64,000 nt of DNA from Pseudomonas sp. Tri1 (GTDB lineage: Bacteria > Pseudomonadota > Gammaproteobacteria > Pseudomonadales > Pseudomonadaceae): NCBI RefSeq assembly GCF_017968885.1, contig NZ_CP072913.1, positions 310,001 to 374,000 of the forward strand. Direction: 5' to 3'. Under the pieces are notes generated by a model. It had not been told where the DNA came from, did not search any database, and saw only the letters and a list, made by a program, of their open reading frames with translations. The position numbers and the translations under genes were made by a program. Shown in pieces: positions 8,042-16,328 of this stretch (its first letter is position 1; every line of letters starts with the position of its first letter).

Positions 8042-8865
8042 ATTTCCCCCATTCGCTGATGGCCCCTGTGGTCGAACTGGCGCTCAAGGCTGGCGAGGCG
8101 ATCCTGCCGTTCTGGCGCGCCAATGTGCAGGTCAACCACAAGGCCGATGAGTCGCCGGTGACTGCAGCAGACATGGCGGCTCACGATGTGATTGTCGCCG
8201 GGCTGACGGCGCTGGCGCCGGACATTCCGATCCTCTCCGAAGAGGACGCCAATATTGCGCAAAGCGTACGTGCCGGTTGGCAGCGTTGGTGGCTGGTGGA
8301 CCCGTTGGACGGGACCAAGGAGTTCATTTCCGGCAGTGAGGAGTTCACGGTCAACATTGCATTGGTCGAGCAAGGCCGGGTGGTGTTTGGCGTGGTGTCG
8401 ATGCCCACCAACGGTCGCTTCTACGTTGGCGGCGCGGGGCTGGGTGCCTGGCGCGCCGACCAGGGTAGTGAGCCTTTGCCTATTGCGGTGCGTAATGTAC
8501 TGGCGCCGGGAGAAACCTTCACTGTGGTCGCCAGCCGCCGCCATACCAGTCCGGAGCAGGAACGTCTTCTGGGCGGCCTGAGCGAGAGCCTGGGCGAATT
8601 GCAACTGACCAGTATCGGCAGTTCGTTGAAGTTTTGCCTGGTAGCCGAAGGGGCGGCCGACTGTTACCCACGGTTGGCGCCGACGTCCCAGTGGGACACC
8701 GCCGCCGCCCAGGGTGTGCTGGAAGGGGCGGGTGGCGAGGTGCTGGATCTCAATGGCGAGCCGTTTTGTTATCCGGCTCGTGAATCGCTGTTGAATACGT
8801 CGTTCCTGGCGTTGCCGGCAAAAGTGGTGTGGCGTGCAAAGCTGTTGGAGCTTGCTCGCTCTTGA
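8038..8865 (+). CDS. cysQ: 3'(2'),5'-bisphosphate nucleotidase CysQ
   Basis: CysQ hydrolyses 3'-phosphoadenosine 5'-phosphate, a by-product of sulfate assimilation, to AMP. The 275-residue protein has the inositol-monophosphatase fold motifs: 'SEEDA' around residue 68, 'VDPLDGTKEF' at 87-96 and 'SQWDTAAAQ' near 220, which together bind the magnesium ions. The start overlaps the nudE stop by 4 bp. Confidence 0.93.
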   Translation: MNFPHSLMAPVVELALKAGEAILPFWRANVQVNHKADESPVTAADMAAHDVIVAGLTALAPDIPILSEEDANIAQSVRAGWQRWWLVDPLDGTKEFISGSEEFTVNIALVEQGRVVFGVVSMPTNGRFYVGGAGLGAWRADQGSEPLPIAVRNVLAPGETFTVVASRRHTSPEQERLLGGLSESLGELQLTSIGSSLKFCLVAEGAADCYPRLAPTSQWDTAAAQGVLEGAGGEVLDLNGEPFCYPARESLLNTSFLALPAKVVWRAKLLELARS

Positions 8866-8903
8866 GCCCGGCTCGCCACAGAGGTTTCGTGGCGTTTCCA
8901 AAG

Positions 8904-9359
8904 TCAGCGGTGCAACACGTACTGCCCCTCAAACTCCACCGCTGGCTCATCGCTCCCGGTATTCAACACCTGGGTCTGCAAGGCCAGCCGCGCCCGTCCG
9001 TAGCGCCGGTAGGTGGCCAGGAAACGCTTCCATACCTTCTCCTCTGGTGAGTCGCAGATGACTGTGGCGTCGCGGGTGACCGGCAACGGGTAGCTGATCT
9101 GCCCTTCCTGAATCACGATGTGCCCGTCTTCGATGCCTTCTTCACGCAAGGCCAGGTGCAACCAACCCCAGCCCCCCAGCACCGCGCCGCAGTACAGGCT
9201 GCCGCCGAACATGGTGCTCTTGTGATTGACGTTGGCCGCAAGCGGCAAGAACAGGCGCAGTTGCCGGGCCTGCCAATCGAGCACCTTGAGGCCCATGTCC
9301 CGCGTCAGGGGGATGTCGTGGTGCAGGATCGATTCCAGGTAACGACTGTCGCGGTTCAT
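8904..9359 (-). CDS. thioesterase, YiiD C-terminal-domain family
   Basis: This 151-residue single-domain protein resembles the thioesterase part of YiiD. The signature 'NVNHKSTMFGGSLYCGAVLGGW' region (about residues 43-64) carries the Asn-His and glycine-rich helix of these hot-dog enzymes. The substrate is unknown. The gene is 36 bp downstream of dctD on the same strand, convergent with cysQ, and may be the last gene of the dctBD transcript. Confidence 0.7.
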   Translation of the reverse strand: MNRDSRYLESILHHDIPLTRDMGLKVLDWQARQLRLFLPLAANVNHKSTMFGGSLYCGAVLGGWGWLHLALREEGIEDGHIVIQEGQISYPLPVTRDATVICDSPEEKVWKRFLATYRRYGRARLALQTQVLNTGSDEPAVEFEGQYVLHR

Positions 9360-9395
9360 TGTGGGGCCTTTTGCTTGAAAGGAAATGACAATAAC

Positions 9396-10787
9396 TCAAT
9401 CGGACTCATCGGTCGGGCCGTGGCTGCTGTCGCCGAAGTTCAGCCCATGCTTGCGCAGTTTGTCGTGCAAGGTCTTGCGCGGGATGCCCAAGGCTTCCGC
9501 GAGGCTGCGTACCGAGCTGTGAGGTCGGGCCAGTTCGGCGGCGATCAGGGTCTTCTCGAAGTTTTCCACTTGTTCGCTCAGGCCGCCACTGACCACTTCC
9601 ACCGGTACGCCGGGGCTGCCGTCCGGCGCGCTGTTGTCCAGGGCCAGTTCCAGGCCCAGGGCGAAGCGTTCGGCAGCGTTCTGCAGTTCTCGCACGTTGC
9701 CCGGCCAGGTATGGCGCAGTAGCAGCGCCCGTTGCGCCGGTTGCAACTCATGGGGCGGCAGGCCGTGGCGGGTGCTGGCTTCGTCGGCGAAGTACTGGAA
9801 CAACATCAACGCATCCTCACCCCGTTCGCGCAATGGCGGTATGCGCAACGGCGCGACGTTCAGGCGGTAATACAGGTCGGCGCGAAAGCGCCCTTGATCG
9901 GCGGCCTGGCGCAGGTCTTCCTTGGTGGCGGCGATGACGCGGATGTCCAACGGGATCTGTTGATTGCCCCCCAGTCGTTCCACCACGCGCTCTTGCAGCA
10001 GACGCAGCAACTTGACCTGTACATCCAGGCTCATGCTTTCGATTTCATCGAGAAACAGCGTGCCGCCATTGGCGAACTCGAATTTGCCGATGCGGCGTTT
10101 CTGCGCACCGGTGAACGCGCCCGGCTCGTGACCGAACAGCTCGCTCTCCACCACCGACTCGGCCAGGGCCCCGGCGTTGATCGCCACGAACGGCCCGTTG
10201 CGCCGGCCCGAAAGGTCGTGCAAGGCACGGGCAACCACTTCCTTTCCTGCGCCGGTTTCCCCGAGGATCAGCACGTCGGCGCGGGTCGCCGCCAGGGCCC
10301 CGATCTGCTCGCGCAGGCGCAACATTGGCGTCGATTGGCCGACCAGTCGGGCGCTGAGTTCATGACGATCGCTCAGGGCCAGGCGCAGGCTGCGGTTGTC
10401 CAGCACCAGTCGGCGCAAGGCCAGGGCCCGGCGCACGCTGTCGAGCAGATGATCGCTGGCGAAGGGTTTTTCCAGGAAGTCATAGGCCCCGGCGCGCATC
10501 GCCTGCACGGCCAGCGGCACATCACCGTGGCCGGTGATCAGCAGCACAGGCAGCTCCGGATCCTGGGTGTGGAGTTCGCTCAACAATTCGAGGCCGTCCA
10601 TGCCGGGCATACGGATATCACTGACCACCACACCCGGCCAGTCACGTGGCAGTTGCCCCGCCAGGCCCTTGGCCTCGGCCAGGGGCAGGATCTTCAGGCC
10701 GGCCAGGTCGAGGGTCTGGCTCAAGGCCTGACGCAAGTGGGGATCGTCGTCGATCAGCACCACCTCAATCCGGTTATCGATGGTCAT
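9396..10787 (-). CDS. dctD: C4-dicarboxylate response regulator DctD (sigma-54 activator)
   Basis: This is a 463-residue sigma-54-dependent activator. Receiver domain: phospho-acceptor Asp57 in 'VVSDIRMPGMDG', and 'LEKPF' for the conserved Lys. AAA+ domain: Walker A 'GETGAGKE', the sigma-54 contact loop 'GAFTGA', and 'LFLDEIESM' as Walker B. A C-terminal Fis-type helix-turn-helix ends in 'GIPRKTLHDKLRKHGL'. It overlaps the stop of the sensor gene dctB as ATGA. Members of this pair activate C4-dicarboxylate uptake genes; no transporter gene is adjacent here, so the target must be elsewhere. Confidence 0.88.
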   Translation of the reverse strand: MTIDNRIEVVLIDDDPHLRQALSQTLDLAGLKILPLAEAKGLAGQLPRDWPGVVVSDIRMPGMDGLELLSELHTQDPELPVLLITGHGDVPLAVQAMRAGAYDFLEKPFASDHLLDSVRRALALRRLVLDNRSLRLALSDRHELSARLVGQSTPMLRLREQIGALAATRADVLILGETGAGKEVVARALHDLSGRRNGPFVAINAGALAESVVESELFGHEPGAFTGAQKRRIGKFEFANGGTLFLDEIESMSLDVQVKLLRLLQERVVERLGGNQQIPLDIRVIAATKEDLRQAADQGRFRADLYYRLNVAPLRIPPLRERGEDALMLFQYFADEASTRHGLPPHELQPAQRALLLRHTWPGNVRELQNAAERFALGLELALDNSAPDGSPGVPVEVVSGGLSEQVENFEKTLIAAELARPHSSVRSLAEALGIPRKTLHDKLRKHGLNFGDSSHGPTDESD

Positions 10788-12598
10788 ACGCTACGGTCCT
10801 CGGACGGTTGCAGGCTCACTCCGGGGGCGCCGGCGCGCAGCTTCAGGGTGATCAGGGCACCGCCTTCCTTATGGTTGGCGAACGACAGTTCGCCGCCGAA
10901 GGCGCGCATCAGGGTGTCGCAGATCGCCAGCCCCAGGCCAAGGCCCTGGGTGCGGGTCTTGGTGGTGTAGAAGGGTTCGCCGGCGCGGCCAAGGGCTTCC
11001 ATGCAAAACCCGGGGCCATTATCGCGGATATACAGGTTGACGCCGGTTTCGGTGGCCTGGGCACTGATCCAGAGTTTGCGCGGCGGGCCTTTCTCTGTGA
11101 GGGCATCGAGGGCGTTGGCCAGCAAGTTGCCGAGTACCTGGCGCAAACGGGTTTCCCCGGCCTCGACCCACAGTGTTGCGGCCGGCAGGTCGCGGATCAG
11201 CTCCACTTCCATGCTGCGTCGGCGCTTGGCGAGCAGCGCCAAGGCATCGTCCAAGGCCGGTTGCAGGGCAACGCTTTCCGGGGCATGCCGGTCGCGCCGG
11301 GCAAAAGCGCGCAAATGGGCGATGATCGAGGCCATGCGCCCGGTCAGTTCGCTGATCAGCTTGAGGTTGCCCCGGGCGTCCTCGGTACGCTGGTGGTCGA
11401 GCAGAATCTCGGCGTTTTCCGCATAACTTCGAATCGCCGCCAGCGGCTGGTTGAGTTCGTGGCTGATGCTGGCCGACATGGTGCCCAAGGCTGACAGTTT
11501 GCCGGCCTGCACCAGGTCATCCTGGGCGCGAACCAGTTCCTGCTGGGCCTGCTCGCGCTCCAACACTTCCTGCCTCAGGCGCCGATTCAGGCCTTCCAGA
11601 TCACTGGTACGCTCGGCGACCCGGCCTTCGAGTTCGTGGCGAGCCTTGGCTTCGAAGGCGATCCGATCCAGGTAATGGCGCCTGCGCTGCATCATCAACC
11701 CGAGCAACAGCATCAACACCAGCAACGCCGCGCCGCCGATGGCCACCACGGTGCGCACCGGCCGGTCGATCAGCGTACGGGGGGCGAGGATGCTCACGCT
11801 CCAGCCAGTTTCTTCGATGGACTGGGTCTGGGTCAGCCAGGCGTTGGCATCCAGGTTCAACGGCTTGGGGTCGCGGGTCGGATAGGGTTGTACGGCACTG
11901 ATGGCCTTTCCTTCTTCGTCACTCAAGGGGCGGGTCGCGCGGAATCGCCATTCCTGCCGTGAAGTGAGAATGACCACGCCGTTGTGATCGGTCACCAGCA
12001 GCTGCTCCGGGGTTTTGCCCCACAGGCTTTCGGTGTGGTCCAGGTCAACCTTGACCACCAGTACGCCGATGACTTTTTCCCGGTCGCGCACGGCGGCGGC
12101 GAAGAAATAGCCACGTTTGGCCGATGTAGTGCCCAGGCCGAAAAAGCGCCCCAGGCGTCCGGCCATGGCTTCTATGTAGTACGGTCGGAAGGCGAAATTG
12201 CGCCCGACGAAACTGTCGTGCTTGTCCCAGTTCGACGCGGCCAGGGTCTTGCCGGTGGCGTCCATCAAGTACATGACTTCGGCGCCGGTCTGGGCGCTTA
12301 TGTTTTTCAGCAGCCGGTTGGCGTTGCCTTGGATGATGCCATCGTCCGGTGTCGACAGCGCCGCGCGCAAGGCCGGTAGCTCGCCGAGAATCTGCGGCAG
12401 TACTTCATAACGGTGCAACGTACCCAGCAGGTTGGCGACGTAGAGGTCCAGAGTCTGGCGATTCTGCCCGGCCAGTTCGCTACGGTAGTAACGCTCGGCG
12501 AGGTGCTCCAGCGGCCACAGCAATGGCGCCAGGCATAGCGCAAGCAAGGCCAGGCTGCGCCAACGGGGTCTGCGGGGAAGAGTGGAGTTCATGAGCAT
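10784..12598 (-). CDS. dctB: C4-dicarboxylate sensor histidine kinase DctB
   Basis: This 604-residue membrane kinase has a transmembrane helix near residues 17-30 and a periplasmic double-PAS type sensor region (about 35-280) with 'NFAFRPYYIEAM' and 'GYFFAAAVRD', as in DctB. A second transmembrane helix lies at about 285-305, then a coiled coil. The H-box is 'SISHELNQPLAAIRSYAEN', followed by an ATPase domain with 'NLLANALDAL', 'DNGPGF' and 'GLGLGLAI'. It would sense succinate, fumarate or malate and phosphorylate DctD, encoded directly downstream with a 4-bp overlap. Two in-frame ATGs (12598, 12592) are possible starts. Confidence 0.88.
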   Translation of the reverse strand: MLMNSTLPRRPRWRSLALLALCLAPLLWPLEHLAERYYRSELAGQNRQTLDLYVANLLGTLHRYEVLPQILGELPALRAALSTPDDGIIQGNANRLLKNISAQTGAEVMYLMDATGKTLAASNWDKHDSFVGRNFAFRPYYIEAMAGRLGRFFGLGTTSAKRGYFFAAAVRDREKVIGVLVVKVDLDHTESLWGKTPEQLLVTDHNGVVILTSRQEWRFRATRPLSDEEGKAISAVQPYPTRDPKPLNLDANAWLTQTQSIEETGWSVSILAPRTLIDRPVRTVVAIGGAALLVLMLLLGLMMQRRRHYLDRIAFEAKARHELEGRVAERTSDLEGLNRRLRQEVLEREQAQQELVRAQDDLVQAGKLSALGTMSASISHELNQPLAAIRSYAENAEILLDHQRTEDARGNLKLISELTGRMASIIAHLRAFARRDRHAPESVALQPALDDALALLAKRRRSMEVELIRDLPAATLWVEAGETRLRQVLGNLLANALDALTEKGPPRKLWISAQATETGVNLYIRDNGPGFCMEALGRAGEPFYTTKTRTQGLGLGLAICDTLMRAFGGELSFANHKEGGALITLKLRAGAPGVSLQPSEDRSV

Positions 12599-12628
12599 CA
12601 GGCGCCTGTGGGGACAGGCGCATTATGC

Positions 12629-13510
12629 CTAGGCTTGCTCGGCAAGACACTGGTGCAACGCGCTTCGCCAGTCTGGTTGGCTCACCCCCCATTCATGGAG
12701 CAGGCGCGTGCAGTCGAGGCGCGAATTCAGTGGGCGGGGGGCCGGGGTCGGGTAAGCGCTGGACGGGATGGGTTCGAGCACGGCACAGGCCTTGTGTTGC
12801 TCGATCAGGTGTTCGCCGATGGCCTGGGCGAAACCGAACCAGGATGTCTCGCCCCGGGCCGTCAGGTGATAGGTACCCCAGGCGCCGCACTGACCGGTGC
12901 GCCAACGCTCGATGAGCTTCGCGGTGCTGTCGGCGATGGTGCCAGCCCAGGTCGGTGCACCGATCTGGTCGGCCACCACGCGCAACTGTGGTTTTTCCTG
13001 GAGCAGGCGTTGCATGGTCAGCAGGAAGTTACGACCTGCCGTGGAATACACCCAACTGGTGCGCAGAATCAGGTGCTGGCCGCCGGCCTGGCGAATGGCG
13101 TCTTCGCCAGCCAGTTTGCTGCGCCCATAGACGCTCAGCGGGTTAGTGGTGTCGTCTTCGGTGTAGGGGGCGGGCTTGCGGCCATCGAAGACGTAGTCGG
13201 TGGAGTAGTGGATCAGCGGGATACCCAGCTCAAGCGCCACCTGGGCCAGGACGCCCGGTGCGCTGGCGTTGATGGCGAACGCCAGCTGCGGTTCACTCTC
13301 GGCCTGGTCGACGGCCGTGTGGGCGGCGGCGTTGATGATCAAGTCGGGACGCAGGGCGCCGATGGGCGCGCCAATGAGATCCGGGCGCGCCAGGTCGAGC
13401 TGGTCGCTGCCGCATACGATCAACTCGCCCATGCCGGCCAGGCGCGACTGGAGTGCTCGGGATACCTGGCCGTTCTGGCCGATGATCAGAATACGCAAGG
13501 CAACACTCAT
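12629..13510 (-). CDS. rfbD: dTDP-4-dehydrorhamnose reductase
   Basis: Also called RmlD. It makes dTDP-L-rhamnose by NAD(P)H-dependent reduction, the last step of the pathway. The 293-residue protein begins with the nucleotide-binding 'ILIIGQNGQVSRAL'. The catalytic 'YSTDYVFDGRK' region and 'YGRSKLAGE' (YxxxK) are intact. The start is ATG at 13510, overlapping the rfbC stop by 4 bp; a longer frame to 13624 exists but lies inside rfbC. Confidence 0.92.
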   Translation of the reverse strand: MSVALRILIIGQNGQVSRALQSRLAGMGELIVCGSDQLDLARPDLIGAPIGALRPDLIINAAAHTAVDQAESEPQLAFAINASAPGVLAQVALELGIPLIHYSTDYVFDGRKPAPYTEDDTTNPLSVYGRSKLAGEDAIRQAGGQHLILRTSWVYSTAGRNFLLTMQRLLQEKPQLRVVADQIGAPTWAGTIADSTAKLIERWRTGQCGAWGTYHLTARGETSWFGFAQAIGEHLIEQHKACAVLEPIPSSAYPTPAPRPLNSRLDCTRLLHEWGVSQPDWRSALHQCLAEQA

Positions 13511-14052
13511 GGGAACAGGTCCGCCTCGCTCAGGGTTTTGCCGGCCTGATCCTTGGGCGACAGGATCGGTGCGCCTTGCAGTGCCCAATCGATCGCCAAC
13601 TGCGGATCGTCCCAGCGAATGCAACGTTCAGCCGAGGGGGCGTAGTAGTCCGTGGTTTTGTAGAGAAAATCCGCTGATTCGCTCAGCACCACGAAACCGT
13701 GGGCAAACCCCGGCGGAATCCACATTTGTCGGTGATTCTGCGCCGACAGGTGCACGCCCACCCATTGACCGAAAGTCGCTGAACTGCGGCGAATATCCAC
13801 CGCCACGTCCAGGACTTCCCCCGCCGTGACACGTACCAGTTTCCCTTGGGCCTGCTCGATCTGATAGTGCAGGCCGCGCAGAACGCCTTTGGCCGAGCGC
13901 GAATGGTTGTCCTGGACGAATTGCAGCGCACACCCTGTGGCTTCGGCAAATGCCCGGGCATTGAAGCTTTCATAGAAAAAGCCACGATCGTCACCGAAGA
14001 CCTTCGGCTCGATGATCAGGACTTCCGGCAAGCGGGTGGCGATGACGTTCAA
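13507..14052 (-). CDS. rfbC: dTDP-4-dehydrorhamnose 3,5-epimerase
   Basis: Also called RmlC, third enzyme of dTDP-rhamnose synthesis, a cupin dimer of 181 residues (the usual length). Visible motifs are '[12 protein letters not shown]', '[18 protein letters not shown]' with its catalytic His, and '[13 protein letters not shown]'. The start is TTG at 14052, not ATG. It is supported by GGAG 8 bases upstream and by overlap with the rfbA stop as TTGA, so it depends on translational coupling. Confidence 0.93.
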   Translation of the reverse strand: MNVIATRLPEVLIIEPKVFGDDRGFFYESFNARAFAEATGCALQFVQDNHSRSAKGVLRGLHYQIEQAQGKLVRVTAGEVLDVAVDIRRSSATFGQWVGVHLSAQNHRQMWIPPGFAHGFVVLSESADFLYKTTDYYAPSAERCIRWDDPQLAIDWALQGAPILSPKDQAGKTLSEADLFP

Positions 14053-14924
14053 TGGGTTTCTCCGGCGATCTTGAACAGGTACTGGCCGTAACCGGTCTTG
14101 CCGAAGTACTTGGCACGTTCAAGAACGTGCTCGCGGCTGACCCAGCCCTGTTGGTAGGCAATTTCTTCAAGGCAGGCGACTTTCAAGCCTTGGCGGTGCT
14201 CGATGGTTTGCACGTATTGCGAGGCTTCCAGCAGGCTGTCGTGGGTGCCGGTGTCGAGCCAGGCGAAACCGCGGCCAAAACGCTCGACATGCAGGTCGCC
14301 GCGTTGCAGGTAGGCGTTGTTGACGTCGGTGATCTCCAGTTCGCCGCGTGACGAGGGCTTGATGGTCTTGGCGATCTGGATCACGTCGTTATCGTAGAAG
14401 TACAAGCCCGTCACGGCATAACTGGACTTGGGCACGCTGGGTTTTTCTTCGATGGAAATGGCTCGCCCTTCAGGGTCGAAGTCAATCACGCCAAAACGCT
14501 CGGGATCCTTGACCCAATAACCAAACACCGTCGCACCGCTCTGCCGATTGGTGGCGGTCTGCAATTGTTCGCCGAAATGCTGGCCGTGGAAAATGTTGTC
14601 GCCCAGGATCAGGCAGACCGGATCGCTGCCAATAAATTGCTCGCCGATCAGGAACGCCTGGGCCAGGCCATCAGGTGACGGCTGTTCGGCGTAGCTGAAG
14701 TGCACGCCGAACTGGCTGCCGTCGCCCAACAGGCTTTGGTATTGCGGTAGGTCCTGTGGGGTGGAGATCACCAGGATGTCCTTGATGCCGGCGAGCATCA
14801 GTACCGAAATCGGGTAATAGATCATCGGTTTGTCGTAAACCGGCAATAACTGCTTGGAAACCCCGAGGGTGATCGGGTGCAGGCGTGTGCCGGAGCCGCC
14901 GGCCAGAACAATACCTTTCATCAT
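14049..14924 (-). CDS. rfbA: glucose-1-phosphate thymidylyltransferase
   Basis: Also called RmlA, the first enzyme of dTDP-rhamnose synthesis, coupling dTTP and glucose-1-phosphate. The 291-residue protein starts [17 protein letters not shown], the nucleotidyl-transferase signature with the catalytic Arg, followed by '[15 protein letters not shown]' and '[10 protein letters not shown]'. The start at 14924 overlaps the rfbB stop by 4 bp (ATGA). Confidence 0.95.
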   Translation of the reverse strand: MMKGIVLAGGSGTRLHPITLGVSKQLLPVYDKPMIYYPISVLMLAGIKDILVISTPQDLPQYQSLLGDGSQFGVHFSYAEQPSPDGLAQAFLIGEQFIGSDPVCLILGDNIFHGQHFGEQLQTATNRQSGATVFGYWVKDPERFGVIDFDPEGRAISIEEKPSVPKSSYAVTGLYFYDNDVIQIAKTIKPSSRGELEITDVNNAYLQRGDLHVERFGRGFAWLDTGTHDSLLEASQYVQTIEHRQGLKVACLEEIAYQQGWVSREHVLERAKYFGKTGYGQYLFKIAGETH

Positions 14925-16003
14925 GCAATCGCATCCTTGTTGTCGAGCGAGCCCAGGCGCTCGCCTTGATAGCTGCCGTCCTGGACACGCCGGCACCACA
15001 GCAGGTTTTCGAGGTACCACTGCACGGTTTTGCGCAGGCCGGTCTCGAAGGTTTCCCGGGGCGTCCAGCCCAATTCCCGTTCGATCTTGCCGGCATCGAT
15101 GGCGTAGCGCAGATCGTGGCCGGGGCGATCTTTGACGAAAGTGATCAGGTCGGCATAGCCCGCGACCCCTTCGGGTTTGTGGGGCGCCAGCTCTTCGAGT
15201 AACGCGCAGATGTTGCGCACCACTTCGATGTTTTTTTGTTCATTGTGGCCGCCGATGTTGTAGGTCTCACCGACCACGCCTTCGGTGACAACCTTGAGCA
15301 GCGCCCGGGCATGGTCTTCGACGTACAGCCAGTCGCGCACTTGCTGGCCATCGCCATACACGGGCAGCGGTTTACCGGCCAGCGCGTTGAGGATCACCAG
15401 GGGAATCAGTTTCTCGGGGAAGTGGAACGGCCCGTAGTTATTCGAGCAATTGGTCAGCAGCACCGGCAAGCCGTAGGTGCGCTGCCAGGCACGGACCAAG
15501 TGATCGGACGCGGCTTTGCTGGCCGAATAGGGGGAACTTGGCGCATAAGCCGTGGTTTCGGTGAACAGATCGTCCACCCCGTGCAGGTCGCCATACACTT
15601 CGTCGGTGGAAATGTGATGGAAGCGAAACGCGCGTTTCTGCGCCTCGGGCAGGCTCTGCCAATAGGCCCTGGAGGCTTCCAGCAGGCTGTAGGTGCCGAC
15701 GATGTTGGTCTGGATGAAGTCCGCCGGCCCGTCAATGGAACGATCGACGTGGGACTCCGCCGCCAGGTGCATGATGGCGTCGGGCTTGAACCGCGCGAGC
15801 ACCGCGCTGACGGTCGGTTGATCGACGATATCGGCCTGCACGAATTCGTAGCGGCTGTCGTGATCGATACTGCTCAGCGATTCGAGATTGCCGGCATACG
15901 TCAGCTTGTCGAGGTTCAGGACCTGGTGCTCGGTATCCAGGATCAAGTGCCGTATGAGAGCTGAGCCGATGAAGCCGGCACCGCCAGTGATAAGAATGCG
16001 CAT
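14921..16003 (-). CDS. rfbB: dTDP-glucose 4,6-dehydratase
   Basis: Also called RmlB, the second enzyme of dTDP-rhamnose synthesis. The 360-residue short-chain dehydrogenase has the NAD-binding '[18 protein letters not shown]' at the N-terminus, the catalytic '[11 protein letters not shown]' and '[11 protein letters not shown]' (YxxxK), and '[15 protein letters not shown]'. The start is ATG at 16003 with AAGG upstream. It is the first gene of the tightly overlapping rfbB-A-C-D operon, which supplies rhamnose for lipopolysaccharide or rhamnolipid. Confidence 0.95.
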   Translation of the reverse strand: MRILITGGAGFIGSALIRHLILDTEHQVLNLDKLTYAGNLESLSSIDHDSRYEFVQADIVDQPTVSAVLARFKPDAIMHLAAESHVDRSIDGPADFIQTNIVGTYSLLEASRAYWQSLPEAQKRAFRFHHISTDEVYGDLHGVDDLFTETTAYAPSSPYSASKAASDHLVRAWQRTYGLPVLLTNCSNNYGPFHFPEKLIPLVILNALAGKPLPVYGDGQQVRDWLYVEDHARALLKVVTEGVVGETYNIGGHNEQKNIEVVRNICALLEELAPHKPEGVAGYADLITFVKDRPGHDLRYAIDAGKIERELGWTPRETFETGLRKTVQWYLENLLWCRRVQDGSYQGERLGSLDNKDAIA

Positions 16004-16117
16004 CCGGTTAAGCCTTTTCCGTGAGAGCCAAAGCATAGGAGCATAGCTTGTCGGCATGTCGGGGACGGTGCAAGCGAGATGTTTTGGGCGCTTTCCATGG
16101 GCTTGGTAATCCACCTG

Positions 16118-16208
16118 TAGCGGGGAGCCTGCTCCCGCTGGGCTGCAAAGCAGCTCCGGTTTTGGCAGTTGCTGTGCAACCGAGCGGGAGCAAGCGCCCT
16201 CGCCACTA
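16118..16208. repeat. REP pair (BIME-like) upstream of rfbB
   Basis: Two oppositely oriented REP-like units, 'tgtagcggggagcctgctcccgc' at one end and 'gcgggagcaagcgccctcgcc' at the other, are separated by about 45 bases. The 325-bp gap between the divergent rfbB and the kinase/aminotransferase gene holds no coding sequence I can support; the promoters of both must lie here. Confidence 0.6.
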
Positions 16209-16328
16209 CAGCGCTCTGTCGGCCTGTCAAAAATGCGTCCGCGCCCACATCTCAATACAGAGGGGTTGCTTATCCCTCGACTCAGTGGCGAGATAGACAT
16301 CCGATAAAACCACCTCAGGGGTCGTTGT

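Noticed and set aside
9732..10970. 412-codon open frame on the + strand
   Set aside because: Shadow of dctD/dctB; Gln/His-rich and motif-free.
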